Origin: Enterobacter asburiae
Lineage (GTDB): Bacteria > Pseudomonadota > Gammaproteobacteria > Enterobacterales > Enterobacteriaceae
DNA: 64,000 nt
Reading direction: 5' to 3'
Assembly: GCA_011754535.1 (NCBI GenBank)
Contig: JAAQVN010000001.1
Coordinates: 2,542,001 to 2,606,000 of the forward strand
Positions 18,837 to 27,530 of the stretch are shown one piece after another (the stretch's first letter is position 1; every line of letters begins with the position of its first letter). Position numbers and translations under genes: made by a program. The notes beneath the pieces are model-generated. The model was not told the origin of the DNA, ran no database searches, and worked only from the letters and a program-made list of their open reading frames with translations.

Positions 18837-19136
18837 ATGATCCCAAACCACCCTGAAACTGAACAAATACTGCTGGAAAATGTGCTGTTTGCCCTCGGCA
18901 ACCCGCTCCGGCTGTCGATTATCCGCCGGCTGGCCGATGGCAGTGAACTCAGCTGTAACGCGCTGCGCCCGAACGACGTGGTGAAGTCCACGATGACCCA
19001 TCACTGGCGCGTTCTACGCGACAGCGGGGTCATCTGGCAGCGTCCGCAGGGACGAGAAAATATGATTTCATTGCGAAGAGAGGATCTGGATGCCCGCTTT
19101 CCGGGGCTGATGGACATCCTTTTACGTGCTCATTAA
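18837..19136 (+). CDS. ArsR-family winged-helix regulator
   Basis: A 99-residue ArsR/SmtB-type protein: ENVLFALGNPLRLSIIRRLA is the classic first helices, and VVKSTMTHHWRVLRDSGVIW is the recognition helix and wing start. Only one Cys (LSCNAL) is present, so the usual metal-site Cys pair is missing and the inducer may not be a metal. It is divergent from fusA2 across 160 bases, which makes fusA2 the likely target. Confidence 0.85.
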   Translation: MIPNHPETEQILLENVLFALGNPLRLSIIRRLADGSELSCNALRPNDVVKSTMTHHWRVLRDSGVIWQRPQGRENMISLRREDLDARFPGLMDILLRAH

Positions 19137-19176
19137 ACCTCTTATCGCCGGGAGGGATATGTGCCTCCCGAACGTA

Positions 19177-19413
19177 TCAGGACGACTGCGTCGACGCGAA
19201 TTTCTTCGCAATCATTTCAGCAGTAGGCTGTAATCCCCCCAGGCTCCATTGCTCCGGCTCGTGTTCATCAATACGGATCCAGACCGAATTCCGGAATGCC
19301 GGATCCCCTTTCCCCTCGATTTCCACCATTAAGTCCGTCATTCGGCGCAGCAATTCCCTTTTTTGCTCGGCGTTCATGATCCCTTTAATCGTTTGTACAT
19401 TCACAAATGGCAT
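19177..19413 (-). CDS. 4-oxalocrotonate tautomerase-family protein
   Basis: A 78-residue small tautomerase: Pro2, the general base, directly follows the start Met (MPFVNVQTIKGIMNAEQKRE), and the fold ends in the usual short C-terminal strand region. The reaction is keto-enol tautomerisation or a related step on an unknown substrate. It is divergent from an HxlR regulator 60 bases away, a pairing typical of small regulated detoxification units. Confidence 0.82.
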   Translation of the reverse strand: MPFVNVQTIKGIMNAEQKRELLRRMTDLMVEIEGKGDPAFRNSVWIRIDEHEPEQWSLGGLQPTAEMIAKKFASTQSS

Positions 19414-19473
19414 TGTATCCTCCCTAGAATCAAGGTCTAAAAATCATACTCAGATTAGAAAGGAAAACACCCT

Positions 19474-19935
19474 GTGTCAAAAGATAAATCATTGCCTTAT
19501 CTCTCACCCGAACTGTGCGGGCTCGCAGAAGGGGCTAAAATCGTTGGCGATCAATGGATTTTGCTGATTTTGAGGGAGGCTTTTTACGGCATCACTCGCT
19601 TCGAGACCATGCGCAACCATACCGGCATCACTAAGCAGACGTTAGCAACGCGCTTAAAGTTGATGACGGAGCTGGGGTTGCTTTCCCGAAGACCTTACCG
19701 GGAAGAAGGATCGCGGGAACGGTATGAATACCAGCTTACCGACAAAAGCCGCGCTCTTGCCCCGGTGCTGCTATCTCTGATGGAATGGGGACACCTGCAT
19801 GTTTTACACACCGCACCGCATATCACGCTGGTGGATAAAGCGAGTGGTGAACCGGTGCGCATTGGCTATGTGAATACGCAGGGCCATGAGGTCATGCGAA
19901 GCCAGGTTCAGATTGTGCCGTCAATAGAGGGGTAA
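19474..19935 (+). CDS. HxlR-family transcriptional regulator
   Basis: A 153-residue HxlR/DUF24 regulator starting with GTG at 19474 (AAAGGA upstream). Winged-helix signature: LAEGAKIVGDQWILLILREA, then FETMRNHTGITKQTLATRLK and the wing at SRERYEYQLTDKSRAL. There is a Cys in the N-terminal region (PELCGL), as in redox- or electrophile-sensing HxlR proteins. It probably controls the divergent tautomerase gene. Confidence 0.87.
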   Translation: MSKDKSLPYLSPELCGLAEGAKIVGDQWILLILREAFYGITRFETMRNHTGITKQTLATRLKLMTELGLLSRRPYREEGSRERYEYQLTDKSRALAPVLLSLMEWGHLHVLHTAPHITLVDKASGEPVRIGYVNTQGHEVMRSQVQIVPSIEG

Positions 19936-20021
19936 GCCGGGCGGTGTGCCCCCTGCTTCCCCTGTCAGGTTACCTAATCCAAACCTTCTGCAGCGTGGCG
20001 CTCAGCGCAAACGGCACGCTT

Positions 20022-21023
20022 TTAGTGCTGAACGCCCGAGCGGTCAGAAAAATCGCTGGCGGAGAGAAGATCGCTCCGTGTTGCCGTCTGTTTCTGGCGG
20101 GCATACCGGTCAGGTACGCCTTCAGGACGCGTTTTGAAGCGACGGTGCAGCCACATATATTGTTCAGGTGCCATCCGCACGGCGCGCTCAATCGCCCTGT
20201 TCATCTGCGTCGCCACGGCGACTTTGTCGCTGCCCTGTAACGCCTCGCTGATATCCTCCAGAATAATCAGCTCGTATCCTGTACCGTCCGCCCTGCGGCG
20301 CGGCACGAATGGAATCACGGCAGGTTTCGCGCTTTTGACCAGCATATAGCTTCCAGCGGTCGTGGCGGCATCCGGAACCGCAAAAAACGGCGCAAACACG
20401 CTATTGGCTTTGCCATAGTCATGATCCGGGGCGTACCACAAAATCTCATTCTGTTTCAGCGAGCGGATCATGCCCTTTAAATCATGGCGATCGAGCATGG
20501 TTTTATTGGCGCGCAAACGCCCGCGCGTCTGTAGCCAGTCCAGGAGCGCATTATTGTTAGGGCGATACACCCCAATACCGGGGTTGAGCATGCCAAATAT
20601 CCGCGCGCCCAGCTCAAGCGTCAGAAAATGCATCCCGACCAGCACCACGCCCTTTCCCTGCGCCCTGGCTTTTTCCATGTGCTCGTAACCCGTCACGGTA
20701 AAGCATTTCCGCACCCGCCATGCAGGCCAGAACCACGCCATGCCGGTTTCGATTACCCCCATCCCAACGGATTCAAAATTACGCTGCAGCAAAGATTCAC
20801 GCTCTTCTGCTTTCATCTGCGGAAAGCAAAGCTCCAGGTTTCTGCGGGCAATCTCGACGCGGCGAGGAAGTAAGCGCATCGCCAGCCGACCAAGGCCATG
20901 ACCGATTCTGAACAGTAGCGGATAAGGGAGCAGCATGATGAGCCACAGCGCGGCGATGCCTGTCCAGCTTAGCCAGTATCGAGGGTGGAAAAAGGCAGGT
21001 GAAAACCGGGGTAATTTTGTCAT
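20022..21023 (-). CDS. LpxL/LpxP-type lipid A late acyltransferase
   Basis: A 333-residue inner-membrane acyltransferase. One N-terminal membrane segment ([20 protein letters not shown]) is followed by the catalytic HX4E motif ([16 protein letters not shown]) and [16 protein letters not shown] end ([16 protein letters not shown]). It adds a secondary acyl chain, laurate in LpxL or palmitoleate in LpxP, to Kdo2-lipid IVA. The body resembles both E. coli LpxL and LpxP, so I leave the symbol empty. It has about 26 extra residues after the normal LpxL end. Most likely a second LpxL besides the housekeeping copy elsewhere. Confidence 0.88.
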   Translation of the reverse strand: MTKLPRFSPAFFHPRYWLSWTGIAALWLIMLLPYPLLFRIGHGLGRLAMRLLPRRVEIARRNLELCFPQMKAEERESLLQRNFESVGMGVIETGMAWFWPAWRVRKCFTVTGYEHMEKARAQGKGVVLVGMHFLTLELGARIFGMLNPGIGVYRPNNNALLDWLQTRGRLRANKTMLDRHDLKGMIRSLKQNEILWYAPDHDYGKANSVFAPFFAVPDAATTAGSYMLVKSAKPAVIPFVPRRRADGTGYELIILEDISEALQGSDKVAVATQMNRAIERAVRMAPEQYMWLHRRFKTRPEGVPDRYARQKQTATRSDLLSASDFSDRSGVQH

Positions 21024-21182
21024 GAGAAAATTATCCTTTAACGTTGCTGTCCTTAATTGATTCTGTTGGCGATCTTTCCTAAGGATTTATTAAATGTCAG
21101 TCAGAAACGTTAAGTGTAACGGATCGGATAAAACTCACTTTTATCGTTTTTTGCGAAATGAGGGTCTGAGAGTCAGGAGAAA

Positions 21183-21205
21183 CCGGGTAAGACGACGCTA
21201 CCCGG
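21183..21205 (-). terminator. Terminator-like hairpin after pptA
   Basis: CCGGGTA (21183-21189) and TACCCGG (21199-21205) form a 7-bp stem just beyond the pptA stop, followed on the minus strand by TTTCTCC. It would end the yncG-pptA transcript. Confidence 0.5.
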
Positions 21206-21214
21206 CCCCAAAAA

Positions 21215-21445
21215 TTACATTGAATACCCAGGCTTCTTAATTAACTCGTCCAGCTTCGGTCCTATTTCGGTATCCCAGACCTGGGCTTTCCAGTCTTCCT
21301 GGTTCACCTGGTTCAACGCCACCGATACCGAACTGTCTTTGCTGTTGAAATGGCGAATAATCACCTCGGCGATATCTGCCGCCAGCGCGGTTTTTTGCTC
21401 GTCGTTAAGATCGCGGGGAAAACATTTGATATCTACGTGTGGCAT
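21215..21445 (-). CDS. pptA: PptA, 4-OT-family tautomerase
   Basis: A 76-residue protein almost the same as E. coli PptA (YdcE): [18 protein letters not shown] with catalytic Pro2, [13 protein letters not shown] and the ending LIKKPGYSM. The start is ATG 21445, because Pro must be residue 2; the frame stays open to 21478 but without a good start. E. coli PptA is a weak tautomerase of 2-phenylpropenoate-like enols with unknown biological role. Downstream of yncG, 38 bases apart, same strand. Confidence 0.93.
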   Translation of the reverse strand: MPHVDIKCFPRDLNDEQKTALAADIAEVIIRHFNSKDSSVSVALNQVNQEDWKAQVWDTEIGPKLDELIKKPGYSM

Positions 21446-21482
21446 ATGCAGGCTTCCTGTTATGTGTGAGCCTTCCACGTTA

Positions 21483-22100
21483 TCAGATTATGTTGTTGGC
21501 CTTTAACACCTTGTGCAGTTCCGGCAGTTGACACACCGTATCCGCAATCGCCGTAAACCTGGGCGTGTTTGCCGCAAACCAGTCATGCCGAGGCCCCCAG
21601 GTGCGCGCCACCGCAATATATACGTCCAGCAGCGTCAGCCGTTCCCCCAGTGCAAACGGGGCGGCCTTAAGCTGGCTTTCAAACCACAAGTAGAGGGATT
21701 TCCGGTATTCGATGCAGTTTTTCTGCAGCTGTTCCGGCGCATCCGGCACCCAGCGTTCGGGATAGTCTGCATACGTAAACGTGGGATAGACGTTGGCCAC
21801 AAACCAGATGAGCAGACGCTGAAACTGCTGACGCTCGGCCTGCCCCACGGGTGGAGCAAGATCGGGACATCTGTCGAGCACCATCAGGGCAATTGCCGCG
21901 GTTTCGGTCATGATGGCGCCATTTTCCAGCGCCAGCGTTGGCACCTGACACAGCGGGTTGAGCTTTTGCAGCAGCTCGCGCTGCGGGCCGGGCTGGTCAA
22001 ACCCGTCCACGTTCACAAACTGATAAGGGATATCAGCCAGGGTGAGCATCGCTTCACCGATCGCCGAGCCCCAGCCGGGTACGCCATAGAGTTTAATCAT
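21483..22100 (-). CDS. yncG: YncG, glutathione S-transferase-like protein
   Basis: A 205-residue GST-fold protein. The thioredoxin-like N-terminal domain ([34 protein letters not shown] with the cis-Pro, and [13 protein letters not shown]) is followed by an all-helical domain. It closely follows E. coli YncG throughout. Function unknown; glutathione conjugation or peroxide handling is the family default. Backbone gene, directly downstream of the sulfur-compound operon but separated by 41 bases. Confidence 0.9.
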   Translation of the reverse strand: MIKLYGVPGWGSAIGEAMLTLADIPYQFVNVDGFDQPGPQRELLQKLNPLCQVPTLALENGAIMTETAAIALMVLDRCPDLAPPVGQAERQQFQRLLIWFVANVYPTFTYADYPERWVPDAPEQLQKNCIEYRKSLYLWFESQLKAAPFALGERLTLLDVYIAVARTWGPRHDWFAANTPRFTAIADTVCQLPELHKVLKANNII

Positions 22101-22141
22101 GTTGCCCCCTGCGGGATGAAAACCCTAAGTGTAGAGCACCA

Positions 22142-23035
22142 TTAGTAGGTTATCCCAAGCGGGTTGACCTCCGACTGCGTCACCGCTTCCCCCTGTTCGC
22201 CCCAGCGCGCCAGCACCTTCTGGTAATCTCCCCGCTTAATCGCGCCGTCAAGCGCGGCCTGCAGCGCGTACACCAGCTCATTACCTTTTTTGGTGGTGGT
22301 CGCAACATAGGCTTTTTTTGGCCCTAAACCGACCACGCGGGTTTTGCCCGTAAGCGCTGCTTTGTAAGCTGAAACCGACTGAGGGCCAAAGAACACATCC
22401 GCCCTGCCGGACTGGATATAGAGATTGCCCGAGGCATCGTCGTGGAGATAAACCGGCAGCGCGGGCGTCCGCCCCGCCTTTTTGTTCTCTTCGTTCCAGC
22501 CCAGCAGAATGCGCTCCTGATTCGTGCCGGAGCCGACAATCACCTTTTTCCCGGCCAGATCTTCCGCGCTTTTGATTGACTGGATCTCGCTTGTGGATTT
22601 CACCGAAAACGCCAGAGAATCGACGCGGTAGGTCGCAAAATCAAACTTCTCTTTACGCTGCTCGGTCACCGCAATGTTCACCAGCGCCACGTCGTATCGC
22701 CCGGAGGCAATCCCCAGCGGCCAGTCTTCCCACGCCGTCGGCACCAGCTTCAGCTTTAGCCCCAGGCTACCCGCCAGCAGGCGGGCCATATCCGGATCGC
22801 TGCCGATGCGCGTACGGTTATCGCTGGCCAGCAGCGCCAGCGGCGGAGAATTCAGCATCGAGATGGCGACCGTCAGCGTACCCGGCTCAACGAATTTGTA
22901 ATTGGCGGGGATTTTCGCCACGGCCTGCGGATCCACCGTCACCGGCAGCGGCTGCTCGTTGGCTTTCAGATCAATGCTGGCGTGGCTCGCCGTTGTGAAG
23001 ATCAGCCCCGCCAGAAGCCCATATTTCATTGGCAC
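22142..23035 (-). CDS. ABC transporter periplasmic amino-acid-type binding protein (copy 1)
   Basis: A 297-residue periplasmic binding protein, family 3 type, with a signal peptide (MPMKYGLLAGLIFTTASHA). Characteristic stretches are GSDPDMARLLAGSLGL, LKLVPTAWEDWPLGIASG and VIVGSGTNQERILLGWN. It belongs with the cystine/S-modified cysteine receptors. It is clearly a paralogue of the binding protein at 25251: both share EKFDFATYR, WEDWPLG and a C-terminal SEVNP motif. It is the last gene of the eight-gene operon, 3 bases after the ATPase. Confidence 0.85.
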   Translation of the reverse strand: MPMKYGLLAGLIFTTASHASIDLKANEQPLPVTVDPQAVAKIPANYKFVEPGTLTVAISMLNSPPLALLASDNRTRIGSDPDMARLLAGSLGLKLKLVPTAWEDWPLGIASGRYDVALVNIAVTEQRKEKFDFATYRVDSLAFSVKSTSEIQSIKSAEDLAGKKVIVGSGTNQERILLGWNEENKKAGRTPALPVYLHDDASGNLYIQSGRADVFFGPQSVSAYKAALTGKTRVVGLGPKKAYVATTTKKGNELVYALQAALDGAIKRGDYQKVLARWGEQGEAVTQSEVNPLGITY

Positions 23036-23038
23036 TCC

Positions 23039-23812
23039 TTATAAGACTTTCGAGAGGAACTGGCGCGTTCGCGGGTGCGACGGGCGGTTCAACACCTCGT
23101 CGCTGCTCCCCTGCTCAACGATTTTCCCGTCAACCATAAACACCACCTGGTCCGCCACTTCACGGGCAAAGCCGATCTCATGGGTGACCACCACCAGCGT
23201 GGTGCCGGAACGGGCGAGCTTTTTGATCACGTCCAGCACTTCGCCGACCAGTTCAGGGTCGAGCGCCGAGGTGGGCTCGTCAAACAGCATCACGCGGGGA
23301 CGCAGCGCCAGCGCGCGGGCAATGGCGATACGCTGCTGCTGACCGCCGGAAAGATGGCGTGACCACGCATCGGCTTTATCCCGCAGCCCAACCACGTCCA
23401 GCAGGCTGTACGCCCTTTCCACCGCCTCTTTTTTGCCGAGCTTTTTATGCGCGATGGGCGCCTCTATCAGGTTTTCCAGCACCGTAAGATGCGGGAAGAG
23501 ATTGAAGTTCTGGAACACGTAGCCCACGTTGACGCGCTGCCTGAGGATCTCCTTCTCCTTCAGCTCATAAAGCTTATCACCCTGACGACGGTAGCCGATG
23601 TAATCCCCGTCTATCTGGATAAAACCTTCGTCGACGCGCTCCAGGTGGTTAATGGTGCGCAGCAGCGTCGATTTGCCCGACCCGGACGGCCCGAGGATCA
23701 CCGTTACTGACCCGGGAGGGATCTCAAGCGAAACGTTGTCGAGCGCCTTATGGCGGCCAAAAAACTTGCTGACGCCGGTGATCGAGATATGTCCTTCAGG
23801 AGAGGCTTGCAT
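23039..23812 (-). CDS. ABC transporter ATPase (polar amino acid/cystine type)
   Basis: A 257-residue ATPase with Walker A GPSGSGKSTLL, Q-loop (NVGYVFQNFNLFPHLTVLEN), signature LSGGQQQRIAIARAL and Walker B MLFDEPTSALD. Closest to the GlnQ/TcyN/TcyC group. It energises the permease upstream, whose 3' end it overlaps by 17 bases. The substrate follows from the operon: an S-substituted cysteine or cystine. Confidence 0.9.
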   Translation of the reverse strand: MQASPEGHISITGVSKFFGRHKALDNVSLEIPPGSVTVILGPSGSGKSTLLRTINHLERVDEGFIQIDGDYIGYRRQGDKLYELKEKEILRQRVNVGYVFQNFNLFPHLTVLENLIEAPIAHKKLGKKEAVERAYSLLDVVGLRDKADAWSRHLSGGQQQRIAIARALALRPRVMLFDEPTSALDPELVGEVLDVIKKLARSGTTLVVVTHEIGFAREVADQVVFMVDGKIVEQGSSDEVLNRPSHPRTRQFLSKVL

Positions 23813-24722
23813 GGACGGGCTCCTGTGCTGGCGTGGTGGTCACGGAACGGGCGCGGCGGGTGTCGCGGTTCTGATTCACGGCGGAGCGGCGTTCGCTGCG
23901 TGCCAGACCGCGCTCGACAACATACTGAATTGCGGACAAGACGGTGGTAATGACCAGGTACCAGGCAGCCCCGACCATCAGCAGCGGGATCACCTCCTGC
24001 GTGCGGTTGTAGATCATCTGGATGGTATAGAACAGCTCCGGCATCGCCAGGACGTACACCATCGCCGTGCCCTTGGCGAGGCTGATGATTTCATTGAATC
24101 CCGACGGCAGGATTGTGCGCAGCGCCTGAGGTAAAATGATCCGCACCGTGCGGCGCCAGGCCGGGAGACCCAGCGCGGCGGCGGCTTCATACTGGCCGTG
24201 ATCGACCCCGAGGAATCCCCCGCGAATGATCTCGGCGGTATAGGCGCTCTGCACCAGCGTCAGCCCCACCACGGCGGTGGAGAACTGCCCCAGCACGTTA
24301 ATGGTCTCAAAGCTGCCCCAGGTGATGCCGGTGAACGGCACGCCGAGAGAGAGCGTGTCGTAGAGATAGGAAAAGTTGTACAGGATGATCAGCACCACGA
24401 TCAGCGGCAGCGAGCGAAACAGCCAGATGTAGGCCCACGCCAGGCTGCTCAACAGCCATGACGAGGACAGTCTCGCCAGAGCCAGCATGCCGCCAATCAC
24501 CACGCTCAGCGCGGTGCCGATCAGCGTCAGGAGCAGGGTCTGCCCTACGCCTTCGAGGATCACCGGGTCAAAGAACCAGCGGGCGAACACCGCCCACTCC
24601 CAGCGCGGGTTAAAGGCCACGGACTGAATCACGACGGCCAGGACAAACAGCGCCACCGCGGCGCCGACGGCCCGCAGCGGATAACGCGCCGGGACCACCT
24701 TAATGGTTTCAACGTTGCTCAT
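23796..24722 (-). CDS. ABC transporter permease (HisMQ/TcyL type)
   Basis: A 308-residue inner-membrane permease with a long N-terminal cytoplasmic start, about six membrane segments and the EAA loop (QYEAAAALGLPAWRRTVRII) that docks the ATPase. SYLYDTLSLGVP and TAEIIRGGFLGVD are typical of polar-amino-acid permeases. Only one permease gene is present, so the transporter is probably a homodimer served by two binding proteins. Confidence 0.88.
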   Translation of the reverse strand: MSNVETIKVVPARYPLRAVGAAVALFVLAVVIQSVAFNPRWEWAVFARWFFDPVILEGVGQTLLLTLIGTALSVVIGGMLALARLSSSWLLSSLAWAYIWLFRSLPLIVVLIILYNFSYLYDTLSLGVPFTGITWGSFETINVLGQFSTAVVGLTLVQSAYTAEIIRGGFLGVDHGQYEAAAALGLPAWRRTVRIILPQALRTILPSGFNEIISLAKGTAMVYVLAMPELFYTIQMIYNRTQEVIPLLMVGAAWYLVITTVLSAIQYVVERGLARSERRSAVNQNRDTRRARSVTTTPAQEPVHASLS

Positions 24723-24731
24723 CGTCGTTCC

Positions 24732-25241
24732 TCATGCGGTTTTACTGAACGCTTCGCGTACCAGCGTTTTAGTGAAGCGCAGCCGACCGTCAAAGGGCGG
24801 CTGGCTGTACTCTTCCGGATCCCGGTTCAGATCGAACTGCGGCTGATAGCCCTGGCTAAGATAAAGCCTGACCGCTTCCGGCTGGCGAAAACCGGTTGTC
24901 AGATAGATCTGGCTGTACCCTGCCAGCACCGCCCTGCGCTCCAGCTCCTGCACCACGCGCCCGGCAAATCCCTGCTGGCGCAGGGTTTTGTCCGTCCAGA
25001 TGCGTTTGATTTCCGCGGTGCGTTCGTCGAAGGGCTTGTACGCGCCGGTGGCGATAATCTTCCCGTCGCGCTCCAGGACGATAAACAGCCCCTGCGGCGC
25101 TAAGTACCACTCGGTGAGTTCCACTTCCGCGTCTTTAGAGAAGTAGTCCCCGTAGCGGGCGGCATATTCACCGAACAGCCCCTCGATGATGGGCTGAAGC
25201 TCGGCATCTTCCGGCGACACGTCACGAAATCGTTCACTCAT
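24732..25241 (-). CDS. GNAT N-acetyltransferase of the sulfur operon
   Basis: A 169-residue GNAT protein with the acetyl-CoA loop at TLRQQGFAGRVVQELERRA and the C-terminal beta-bulge region IYLTTGFRQPEAVRLYLSQG. In Bacillus ytm and yxe operons the matching enzymes (SnaA, SnaB/YxeL) N-acetylate S-modified cysteines before oxidation. It sits between the copy-2 binding protein and the permease, 9 bases from each side. The specific substrate is inferred from context. Confidence 0.82.
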   Translation of the reverse strand: MSERFRDVSPEDAELQPIIEGLFGEYAARYGDYFSKDAEVELTEWYLAPQGLFIVLERDGKIIATGAYKPFDERTAEIKRIWTDKTLRQQGFAGRVVQELERRAVLAGYSQIYLTTGFRQPEAVRLYLSQGYQPQFDLNRDPEEYSQPPFDGRLRFTKTLVREAFSKTA

Positions 25242-25250
25242 AGCGCCCCC

Positions 25251-26183
25251 TTAATCGCCCAGGCCAGCCGGGTTGACTTCTGACTGAGGAATGCGCTCAA
25301 CGCCTTCCCCCCAGCGGTTGAGCACTTTGTCGTAATCGCCGTTTTTGATGACGCCGTTCAGCGCGGTTTGCACCGGCTCAACCAGCCCGCTGCCTTTTTT
25401 CAGCGTCACCGCGATGTGCGCCGCCTTAGGCCAGCCGCCGTCGACGCTACCCACCAGTTTGGTTTTCCCGTTCAGTGCCGCTTTCCAGGCACCAATCACG
25501 TTCGGGCCAAAGTAGGCATCCGCGCGCCCGGACTGCAGCGCCAGCGTTTGTGCCGCGTCGTCTTTGGTGTAGATCGGGGTAAAGGGCTTCAGTCCCTTCT
25601 TCAGGTTTTCGGCATTCCACGCCAGCAGGATGGCCTCCTGGTTGGTGCCGGAACCGACGATAATCCGCAGCCCGGCAATGTCCTCCGCTTTCTGAAGCGA
25701 TTTGATCGGGCTGGTCGATTTCACGTAGAAACCGAGGGAGTCCTTACGGTAGGTGGCAAAATCAAACTTCTCTTTGCGCGCTTTGGTGACGGTAATGTTG
25801 CTGATGGCCGCATCGTATTTCCCCGATGCCACCCCCAGCGGCCAGTCTTCCCACGAGGTCGGCACCACGTTCAGCTCCAGCCCGAGGCTATCGGCCACCA
25901 GACGGGCGACGTCAACCTCGCTGCCGAGCAGCGTTTTGTTGTCGTCGGAAAATACCGTCAGCGGCGGTTGATTAAGGCCCGCCACCGCCACGGTAAATTT
26001 CCCCGGCACGGCAAAGCGATAATCTTTCGGGAGTTGCGCCACCGCCTCGCTGTTTTTGGCGGTGTTGATCGGCGTTTTGTTGGCCTCGATGCTCACGCCA
26101 GTGCCGTTAATATTCACATTCTCTGCCCAGACGGCAGGGGTAAAGGCCAGCGCGAGCGCCAGAATAAGCGATGTTTTCTGCAT
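25251..26183 (-). CDS. ABC transporter periplasmic amino-acid-type binding protein (copy 2)
   Basis: A 310-residue family 3 binding protein with signal peptide MQKTSLILALALAFTPAVWA. Ligand-domain motifs are GSEVDVARLVADSLGL, VPTSWEDWPLGVASGK and RIIVGSGTNQEAILLAWN. It is paralogous to the receptor at 22142, but the genes are split by the GNAT, permease and ATPase. Two receptors on one transporter probably widen the substrate range, as TcyJ/TcyK do in the Bacillus ytm operon. Confidence 0.85.
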   Translation of the reverse strand: MQKTSLILALALAFTPAVWAENVNINGTGVSIEANKTPINTAKNSEAVAQLPKDYRFAVPGKFTVAVAGLNQPPLTVFSDDNKTLLGSEVDVARLVADSLGLELNVVPTSWEDWPLGVASGKYDAAISNITVTKARKEKFDFATYRKDSLGFYVKSTSPIKSLQKAEDIAGLRIIVGSGTNQEAILLAWNAENLKKGLKPFTPIYTKDDAAQTLALQSGRADAYFGPNVIGAWKAALNGKTKLVGSVDGGWPKAAHIAVTLKKGSGLVEPVQTALNGVIKNGDYDKVLNRWGEGVERIPQSEVNPAGLGD

Positions 26184-26197
26184 AGCGGTGTTCTCTT

Positions 26198-27514
26198 TTA
26201 TTGTTGTGTGAACTGGTTTTTTGGTTGGTCTAAGCCCAGGCTCTCGCGCAGCGTGGTGCCCGGATAGTCGGTGCGGAACAGGCCACGGGCCTGCAGAACA
26301 GGTACAACCTGGTCAACAAAGCGCGGGAAGGTGTCCGGCGTACCGCCCTGAATGATGAAGCCGTCTGCGGCATAACCTTCAAACCAGGCCTGCAAACCGT
26401 CAGCCACCTCCTCCGGCGTGCCGGAAAAGCGCGGGCGCGGCGAAGCGGCTTCAAGCGCCACCTGACGCAGGGTTAAGCTGCGCTCGCGGGCATTACGCTT
26501 AATTTCATCGGTAGTGCTGCGGAAGCTGTTTTTGCCTAAGTCGCCGATATCCGGGAACGGCTCGTCGAGCGGATACTGGCTGAAATCGTGATGTTCAAAA
26601 TAACGGCCGAGGTAGTTGAGGGCATCGTTAATCGATACCAGCGCCGCCGTGGTTTGATACTGGTTTTCCACGTCATCGGCATCTTTCCCCACTATCACGC
26701 TGACGCCCTGGAAAATATGTAGATCTGACGCGCGGCGGCCGTTCGTTTCCAGCTGCTGCTTCACGTCGCGATAAAACGCTTTCGCTTCTTCTAAGGTTTC
26801 GTGATGGGTAAAAATGGCGTCAGCATGTTTCGCCGCCAGTTTTTTACCGTCGTCCGACGCGCCCGCCTGAAAGACAATCGGTCGCCCTTGTGGCGTACGA
26901 CCAATATTCAGCGGCCCGGCGACCTGGAAGAAATCCCCGTGGTGATCCAGGGTATGCAATTTTGCCGAATCAAAGAATTGACCGCTCTCTTTATTGCGCA
27001 CAAAGGCGTCGCCCTCCCAGGAATCCCACAGCCCTTTCACCACGTCGAGATACTCATCGGCAATGCGGTAGCGCAGCGCATGCTCGGGGTGTTTTTCGCG
27101 GGAAAAGTTCTTTGCTGACCCTTCCAGCGGGGAAGTCACCACGTTCCAGCCCGCTCGGCCGTTGCTCAGGTGATCGAGGCTGGCGAACTGGCGCGCCGTG
27201 GTAAAGGGTTCGCTGTAGGATGTGGATAAGGTTCCCACCAGCCCCAGGCGTGAAGTGATGCTTGCCAGCGCGGAGAGTACCGTTAACGGTTCAAAGCGGT
27301 TTAAAAAGTGCGGAATAGATTTCTCATTTATATAGAGGCCGTCGGCAACGAACAAAAAATCGAGTTTGCCCTCCTCCGCTTTTAATGCCGTTTCTTTTAC
27401 GAAATTAAAATTAATACTGGCATCGGCGACGGCCTCAGGGTGACGCCAGGCAGACATATTTCCGGACGCACCATGCAAAATGGTCCCGAGCCGCAGTTGA
27501 CGATGTGCAGACAT
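26198..27514 (-). CDS. FMN-dependent monooxygenase, NtaA/DszA/YxeK-CmoJ type
   Basis: Start ATG 27514 follows GGAGAGG and gives 438 residues; upstream codons to 27589 lie inside the preceding gene. It is a bacterial luciferase-like TIM barrel of the NtaA/SnaA/SoxA/DszA family: [28 protein letters not shown], the lid segment [19 protein letters not shown] and [15 protein letters not shown]. It uses FMNH2 from a separate reductase. In Bacillus, YxeK and CmoJ cut the C-S bond of N-acetyl-S-(2-succino)cysteine-like compounds. That is the likely reaction here, though the S-substituent is unknown. Confidence 0.86.
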   Translation of the reverse strand: MSAHRQLRLGTILHGASGNMSAWRHPEAVADASINFNFVKETALKAEEGKLDFLFVADGLYINEKSIPHFLNRFEPLTVLSALASITSRLGLVGTLSTSYSEPFTTARQFASLDHLSNGRAGWNVVTSPLEGSAKNFSREKHPEHALRYRIADEYLDVVKGLWDSWEGDAFVRNKESGQFFDSAKLHTLDHHGDFFQVAGPLNIGRTPQGRPIVFQAGASDDGKKLAAKHADAIFTHHETLEEAKAFYRDVKQQLETNGRRASDLHIFQGVSVIVGKDADDVENQYQTTAALVSINDALNYLGRYFEHHDFSQYPLDEPFPDIGDLGKNSFRSTTDEIKRNARERSLTLRQVALEAASPRPRFSGTPEEVADGLQAWFEGYAADGFIIQGGTPDTFPRFVDQVVPVLQARGLFRTDYPGTTLRESLGLDQPKNQFTQQ

Positions 27515-27530
27515 ATTTACCTCTCCAGAA

